A stretch of DNA of 24,132 bases from a virus, in IMG/VR virus record IMGVR_UViG_3300031977_000416, positions 1 to 24,132 of that record. One strand, 5' to 3'. Numbering within the stretch: position 1 is the stretch's first letter; every line of letters begins with the position of its first letter. Below, one piece after another: positions 20,242 through 24,132 of this stretch. The notes below the pieces were generated by a model that saw only the letters and a program-made list of their open reading frames with translations, had not been told where the DNA came from and ran no database searches. Made by a program: the position numbers and the translations under genes.

Positions 20242-21741
20242 TTATAACTGATTAAGTTCTAAAGCAAATTTCTTTACTTCATCTATATCAGCTAATCTAG
20301 TAATGCCAGACTTCCTCATAATCTGGTTACATTCTTTTAATAAATTTGCACTGCTTGTATTATCTGCACCAAATACATACATATCTGATACCCATATACG
20401 TTTAGGTGCTTGTTGAGATAACCAACGTAGTGCTGGACCATCTACTAAGTTACCTCCACCTGTCCACTTATCTAAGTATTCTTGATTAACACGTTTACCT
20501 TTGTCACCAATAATACGTAATGAACCTACATCATAGCTATATCTTCTTTGTGTTTTGTTATTAGTTGAGTTATACATAGCTATTTTTACAGCAGGTAACA
20601 TCTGCATTATTTCTAAGATGTCATCACCAGTAAAGTGCATAGAACCTGATGCGTCTATTAAGATAGTACCACCATAAGTACGTTGTCTTTGTTTAAAGAC
20701 TTTCTTATCTACGCACCATCTATTCATATACTTAGGATTAACACCGTAATCCATAGGCCTATACTCTCTACCACCTTTGATTTTACCTTGAAGGTTTACA
20801 GATAATTCTGGTGTGTATATTTCCATACGACCCCATCTACCTGTCATATCATTGATGTCTGGTTCATAGTTCATATCAGCACTTGCTAATATTTCAGACA
20901 TTTCATACTTACTTTCAAGCATAGATTCTTCCAATGTTTTGTTGTCACTTTCGCCTTCGGCTTGTGACTTACTAGCATTGCGATTAGCAGATTGTTTTTG
21001 TTTAGCAGCTTCTTTAGCTTTACGTATTGATTCATAAACCTGTTCGTCTGTTGGACGTTCGCTAAAATCATCACGTAATTTGCTAAGTTCTTTTGCTACT
21101 TTACGAACTTTACGATAACTAACCATAGTTGCGTAAGTATGTCTATTTTGTAGAATATTTCTATAGAACTTATTAGCTCTATTTAAAGCCCAATCTAATT
21201 GTGCTTTTCTATAACCAGTTAATTCTCCAGAGTCTTGCACTTCTTTACATAGTTTTAAGAAGTTTTTATATTCTGGATTGTTAGGTTCACGATTCCAGTA
21301 GTAATGATTATCATCTGTTACGTGCCACATCTTAGACATAAGATAAGTAATAAGTTCATATTCTGAAAACTTGTATATAGCTTCATAATCTAAACGTGTT
21401 ACTTTATCTGGACACATAACCCAGTCTTTTATCTCTAATCCTTTGCGACCTAGTAAATAATTAATTCTTACTTCTTCGCAAACTTCTACAGAGAATGAGT
21501 CTTCGTCTTCACCAAGTTTACCTACAGTCATTGGTGACCATTTGACGTGACCTAGTTCGTGTCGTCTGATATATTTTGAGTGATTAATGCCACATTCTGT
21601 ACATTCATTGTCTAAAGGTACGTGCATTTCTTTAGACATATTAGATGTACGTGGCTGGTCAGCGTCTTCAAAGATACGCCAACCAGCTTTACCAGATACT
21701 ATCTCTGGGAATGGTGCATTAACGTGATTATTCTTCCTCAT
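20242..21741 (-). CDS. Metallopeptidase-like plus VWA-domain protein (CobT/DUF2201-type), partner of the AAA+ ATPase
   Basis: A 499-aa protein. N-terminal: CTEC (C47, C50), then RRHELGHVKW with a complete H-E-x-x-H (H61-E62-H65) and a later E-E-V-R-I-N (E89/E90), as in zincin-type domains of VWA partners. A charged linker (about 235-285, KAKEAAKQKQSANRNASKSQ) leads to a VWA domain with a full metal-ion site: GGTILIDASGSMHF (D363, S365, S367), GGGNLVDGP (428-436) and VSDMYVFG (D453). MoxR/CobS-like ATPases and such VWA proteins work as pairs to remodel or insert metal into target proteins. The gene overlaps the ATPase by 14 bp. The usual cobalamin-synthesis label is unlikely here. Confidence 0.8.
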   Translation of the reverse strand: MRKNNHVNAPFPEIVSGKAGWRIFEDADQPRTSNMSKEMHVPLDNECTECGINHSKYIRRHELGHVKWSPMTVGKLGEDEDSFSVEVCEEVRINYLLGRKGLEIKDWVMCPDKVTRLDYEAIYKFSEYELITYLMSKMWHVTDDNHYYWNREPNNPEYKNFLKLCKEVQDSGELTGYRKAQLDWALNRANKFYRNILQNRHTYATMVSYRKVRKVAKELSKLRDDFSERPTDEQVYESIRKAKEAAKQKQSANRNASKSQAEGESDNKTLEESMLESKYEMSEILASADMNYEPDINDMTGRWGRMEIYTPELSVNLQGKIKGGREYRPMDYGVNPKYMNRWCVDKKVFKQRQRTYGGTILIDASGSMHFTGDDILEIMQMLPAVKIAMYNSTNNKTQRRYSYDVGSLRIIGDKGKRVNQEYLDKWTGGGNLVDGPALRWLSQQAPKRIWVSDMYVFGADNTSSANLLKECNQIMRKSGITRLADIDEVKKFALELNQL

Positions 21742-22471
21742 TAAGCTTGCCTAAATCTTGTAGGTTTGCTTCATCTGATAATGTAATCGCGTCAAGAAGT
21801 TCTTCACCTCTCTCACCAAACACTAACTGAGCTGCAATGTTCTTGTCAACTTGCTTAGCGGTTAAGTCAAAGAACTCTTTCCAGCTACGTATAGATAGTC
21901 TTGTGTCCATATCTTCTGATAAAGATGTATCAGATACGACTTTATGCCAAGATTTAGGAAAGATAGACAGTGCTTTAGGGTGAATTGTATCAACCTTAAT
22001 CTTTACTGGGAACCTATCTTTCAATGCCATAGGCAAGCTATCTGGTTCTGAGTTGGTTGTTGCTATAACAGTAAAGCCTTCTTTAGGTCTTACTGTTTCT
22101 TTGTTGTCATTGTTAAGTGTCAACTGTGCAATTGCTTTGTCATCCATAATGGCGTGTAAGAATGTCATTGCGTCTGGTGATGCGTGGTCAATCTCGTTGA
22201 CTACCAATCTACCACCTGTACGCCACGCTTGTATTGCAATACCATCGTGCCATTCAAAGCCACCTGCATTGTTAGGTTTATAAAAACCTTCTAAGTTTGC
22301 ACTAGCTGTATCTTCTGTCATTGTTATCTGATACACATTAGGTTCTCCGTCCATATTGTATCCGATTTTATTTGTTGCAGCTGCATATGTTTTACCTGTG
22401 CCTGGTGGCCCGTATAACAATATTCTGTCTGCGTTACCAATAGCGTTAGCTACTAAGTTCCAACAATCCAT
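21728..22471 (-). CDS. MoxR/CobS-type AAA+ ATPase
   Basis: A 247-aa AAA+ protein. Walker A at 21-28 (LLYGPPGTGKTYAA), pore-loop-like segment ANLEGFYKPN, Walker B LVVNEIDHA (89-97), sensor 1 VIATTNS (135-141), and the Arg-finger-like D-R-F-P (R153). SIRSWKEFFDL in the C-terminal lid is a typical sensor 2 region. It lacks accessory domains and is close to the minimal size for the MoxR group. It should form a ring that uses ATP to act on a client together with the VWA/metallopeptidase protein encoded next (14-bp overlap). It overlaps the previous gene by one base. Many phages carry this pair; its client is not known. Confidence 0.85.
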   Translation of the reverse strand: MDCWNLVANAIGNADRILLYGPPGTGKTYAAATNKIGYNMDGEPNVYQITMTEDTASANLEGFYKPNNAGGFEWHDGIAIQAWRTGGRLVVNEIDHASPDAMTFLHAIMDDKAIAQLTLNNDNKETVRPKEGFTVIATTNSEPDSLPMALKDRFPVKIKVDTIHPKALSIFPKSWHKVVSDTSLSEDMDTRLSIRSWKEFFDLTAKQVDKNIAAQLVFGERGEELLDAITLSDEANLQDLGKLNEEE

Positions 22472-22782
22472 TAGATTGTCTCCTTTCTGTTAGGGATATA
22501 TCTACAATAAATGCCTACATATCCATTATCTTTTTTACGTTGTTTAATTTCGAATCTACCTTTGTCTTTCAAGTGTCTAATATTTGATTGTTTCATACTC
22601 TCAATATTCTTTTTAACACCTGATATCCATTTATCAGATTCGCCAATTAAATACCACACTTCTGGTGTGGATAGTAAAGTTTGTACCTTTGCATCTGTTA
22701 ATAGTGTTGGTTGTTTACCGCTTCTACTTAAACCAGCTGCTGGTGGTTCTTCTCTAGTAATGTCATTGTTAACAATACCCAT
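22471..22782 (-). CDS. Unrecognised small protein upstream of the ATPase (103 aa)
   Basis: It starts in a TAATG overlap preceded by a GAGGAG ribosome site in the 3' end of the gene before it. The N-terminus is disordered (GIVNNDITREEPPAAGLSRS). The remainder is folded: LLSTPEVWYLIGESDKWISG, then KKNIESMKQSNIRHLKDKGR and FEIKQRKKDNGYVGIYCRYI, a beta-hairpin-like, basic end. The middle helix pair plus basic wing could be a small winged-helix DNA binder. No known family. It overlaps the ATPase start by one base. Confidence 0.6.
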   Translation of the reverse strand: MGIVNNDITREEPPAAGLSRSGKQPTLLTDAKVQTLLSTPEVWYLIGESDKWISGVKKNIESMKQSNIRHLKDKGRFEIKQRKKDNGYVGIYCRYIPNRKETI

Positions 22783-23291
22783 TACTCCTCCTCTTGATTA
22801 GCCCAATTAGCTACGTCAGATATAAATGCGTCTGACTTTTCAATAAATTGATTCTCCATATCTAGATGTATCATATCTTTGTTAGCTACTAACAAGCAAG
22901 ATATTGTTGTAGGTTCAGTATTAAACCATTGTCCAAACTGGTCTTTATCTATAAGAAAACCATACATATCTTCTAATAACTTAGGTGTTAATTCTTCACC
23001 GTGGTCATTTTGTAAATGTTCTGTAATGCTTGGCCAAGTAGCTGCTACTTCCATTTTACGTGTATCATCTAGTTGTTTTGCTTGTGCAATTGCATTAATC
23101 ATTGACACATCATTGACAATATAAGTAAATATAATTACATCATTATCATCTAACTCAGCCCAAGCTAATACATTATCTTCACTTTGTTCAGCAGTTTTGT
23201 TGTGTTTATCTGCTTTATGATATGACATAGTTACTTCGTATTTATGTTGCGCCAATTTAGGTGCTTTTTGTATGTAAGCATTTCTACTCAT
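22782..23291 (-). CDS. Unrecognised protein (169 aa), AAA/VWA operon
   Basis: Mixed alpha/beta protein: MSRNAYIQKAPKLAQHKYEV, a beta-strand pair (NVLAWAELDDNDVIIFTYIV), VSMINAIAQAKQLDDTRKME and LLEDMYGFLIDKDQFGQWFN, then a final acidic helix (SDAFISDVANWANQEEE). No metal or nucleotide motif. It is co-transcribed with the ATPase module (overlapping the small gene before it by 4 bp and that after it by 1 bp). It may be a module-specific adaptor or client. Function unknown. Confidence 0.6.
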   Translation of the reverse strand: MSRNAYIQKAPKLAQHKYEVTMSYHKADKHNKTAEQSEDNVLAWAELDDNDVIIFTYIVNDVSMINAIAQAKQLDDTRKMEVAATWPSITEHLQNDHGEELTPKLLEDMYGFLIDKDQFGQWFNTEPTTISCLLVANKDMIHLDMENQFIEKSDAFISDVANWANQEEE

Positions 23292-23488
23292 TGTTCTTCT
23301 CCTTTCAAATTCTTATCATATGCTTTGTTAACTTGATACTCTACAGCTTCAGATAACATAGCACACCATCCTTTGACTTTCTCATCAAGTCCTGAATAAT
23401 TATTCGCAGCATTTTTTAAATCATTAACAGTCCAGTTAATAACTTGTATAAGTTGCGAATGTGTCAAGCTCTCTAATTTGTCTTGCAT
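23288..23488 (-). CDS. Small helical unrecognised protein (66 aa)
   Basis: An all-helical, acidic protein: MQDKLESLTHSQLIQVINWT, VNDLKNAANNYSGLDEKVKG, then WCAMLSEAVEYQVNKAYDKN. It has a strong ribosome site (GAAAGGAGAATATG) and follows the second leader hairpin (23508-23546), making it the gene directly downstream of that element. Function unknown; a helical dimer is likely from heptad-like spacing. Confidence 0.6.
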   Translation of the reverse strand: MQDKLESLTHSQLIQVINWTVNDLKNAANNYSGLDEKVKGWCAMLSEAVEYQVNKAYDKNLKGEEQ

Positions 23489-23507
23489 ATTCTCCTTTCA
23501 ATTAGAA

Positions 23508-23546
23508 GGGCTGGTATGAACCCAGAAGGGAAAACCAGCCCGACTG
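23508..23546 (-). promoter_or_regulatory. Conserved leader hairpin, copy 2 (before the 66-aa gene)
   Basis: The minus-strand RNA reads (A)CAGUC box (23546-23542), stem GGGCUGGU/ACCAGCCC (23541-23534 with 23515-23508, 8 perfect pairs), UUU and UUCAU internal loops, inner CCC/GGG helix and a UUCU tetraloop. It starts directly after the stop of the 77-aa gene, as copy 1 does after its upstream stop. UUCUAAUU follows the stem, so weak termination is possible, but the conserved apical motif suggests a specific binding or folding role. Confidence 0.6.
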
Positions 23547-23780
23547 TTACTTGTTATTTTTGATACGTTGTTTGTAAACGCGTTCATCAATAACTACATT
23601 GTCTGTATCTTTAAATGTCTTTTGCTTTGGTGCATTCGTATCCCCATACGTTATTACTGTTTTACCAAATGCTCTTGACACTGCTATTACAGGCAAACTT
23701 TTATGACCTATTGTAATTAATTCATCATTTTCTGTTACATCTTTAGCATATCTAGATACACCGTGACTACAAGCTTTCAT
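23547..23780 (-). CDS. Small unrecognised protein (77 aa)
   Basis: The protein has a short N-terminal Cys/His stretch (MKACSHGVSRYAKDVTENDE) followed by beta-strand alternation (ELITIGHKSLPVIAVSRAFG, KTVITYGDTN) and a basic end (VYKQRIKNNK). A small beta-barrel is plausible. It starts in a TAATG overlap with the gene before it, and its stop is followed within six bases by the second conserved hairpin. No family recognised. Confidence 0.55.
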   Translation of the reverse strand: MKACSHGVSRYAKDVTENDELITIGHKSLPVIAVSRAFGKTVITYGDTNAPKQKTFKDTDNVVIDERVYKQRIKNNK

Positions 23781-24132
23781 TATTCTTCTTCTACTATTAT
23801 TTCAACAGCAGCTTTATCAATAGCTACGCGTTGAGCATCTAGTGATTTAGCCCAAGTATTATCTAATTCAGCACGTTGTAGTATTGGCATTGGATAATTA
23901 CTTAACCCAGCATTATCAAACTCAACATCCCAAACATTTTTGATAGTTAAGCTGTATTTATTTGCTATGTCATCAAGCAATAAAAATGGTTCACCCCAAG
24001 CTGATTCAAAATTAAGTACTAATGTTGTTTCAGTTTCTTTGAGGATTTCTGTATTACAGTCACCCCATTTAGTACCCCAGTTTTTATATTGCCAATCAAT
24101 GCTATCCATAGCACCTGTTAGTTTAAGTATTT
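23780..24132 (-). CDS. YubB/Api92-type ferredoxin-fold-like protein (probably partial, 5' end outside window)
   Basis: The C-terminal part is clear: NWGTKWGD followed by ETTLVLNFESAWGEPFLLLD, the W-G-T-K-W...F-x-S-A-W-x-x-P hallmark of the DUF1281/YubB-like family. A Met at 24109 gives 109 aa, but the frame stays open to the window edge (ILKLTGA before that Met), no ribosome site precedes it, and in the family this motif normally follows an N-terminal part. I therefore regard it as partial. Members are common on phages and plasmids; their function is not established. The gene ends in a TAATG overlap with the next. Confidence 0.65.
   Translation of the reverse strand, partial: ILKLTGAMDSIDWQYKNWGTKWGDCNTEILKETETTLVLNFESAWGEPFLLLDDIANKYSLTIKNVWDVEFDNAGLSNYPMPILQRAELDNTWAKSLDAQRVAIDKAAVEIIVEEE

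Noticed and set aside
20242-22471. Cobalamin biosynthesis role (CobS/CobT) for the ATPase/VWA pair
   Set aside because: No other cobalamin gene is present, and the motifs only define the general MoxR/VWA families.

Overview
This window looks like about 24 kb of a low-GC, tailed, double-stranded DNA phage, most likely of podovirus type. It carries a scaffold–capsid–adaptor–nozzle–fibre gene order, lysis genes and phage recombination genes. There is no tape-measure or tail-tube set, no integrase, no tRNA and no host housekeeping gene. Coding is very dense: most genes overlap by 1-26 bp or are spaced by a few bases. The fibre and structural families resemble those of phages of marine bacterioplankton. 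The host cannot be named from the sequence; the marine origin is an inference from composition and gene families.

Plus-strand half (1-15265, late genes). The 3' end of a probable portal gene (to 131) is followed by a 208-bp gap. The gap starts with a TATAAT box and holds what I read as a structured RNA of about 150 nt: a 9-bp closing helix around two tandem H-type pseudoknots. Scaffold (340) and major capsid protein (836) follow, then a rho-independent terminator that abuts an extended -10 promoter. That promoter starts the tail block almost without a leader: adaptor-like protein (2036), beta-propeller nozzle-like protein (3051), repeat-rich fibre (5023), three paralogous fibre genes with a shared adaptor (6576, 6767, 7835; two carry polyglycine adhesin domains), a conserved virion protein (8886) and a carbohydrate-binding-type fibre (9265). 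A second leaderless-type promoter (10577) precedes a run of tiny membrane proteins, basic proteins and a four-cysteine HiPIP-like protein. An L,D-transpeptidase-fold lysis protein (11815), a large unrecognised protein (12432), an r1t-like holin (14455) and two small unknowns follow.

Minus-strand half (24132 down to 15262, early/replication genes). In transcription order these are: a YubB/Api92-type protein cut by the window edge; several small unknown genes; a MoxR/CobS-type AAA+ ATPase and its metallopeptidase–VWA partner; a small protein plus a calcineurin-like phosphoesterase; a 52-aa protein; a Rad52-like annealing protein with a zinc-ribbon partner; an HTH protein; a secreted lysozyme-like protein; small proteins including a 28-aa zinc-knuckle peptide; a SET-domain protein; and an HNH protein. 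The two halves converge at 15262-15265, where both stop codons share the four bases TTAA.

The two non-coding signals I rate highest are the double-pseudoknot RNA before the scaffold gene and a recurring hairpin family on the minus strand. All three sizeable minus-strand gaps (18610-18655, 20124-20241, 23489-23546) contain related hairpins: an ACAG-box, a stem of variable sequence and an apical UUCCC-loop-GGGU motif. The stems of the two clear copies differ in sequence yet stay perfectly paired. Promoters that place a TGC-TAnnnT box 7-8 nt before an ATG suggest leaderless translation at several operon heads.
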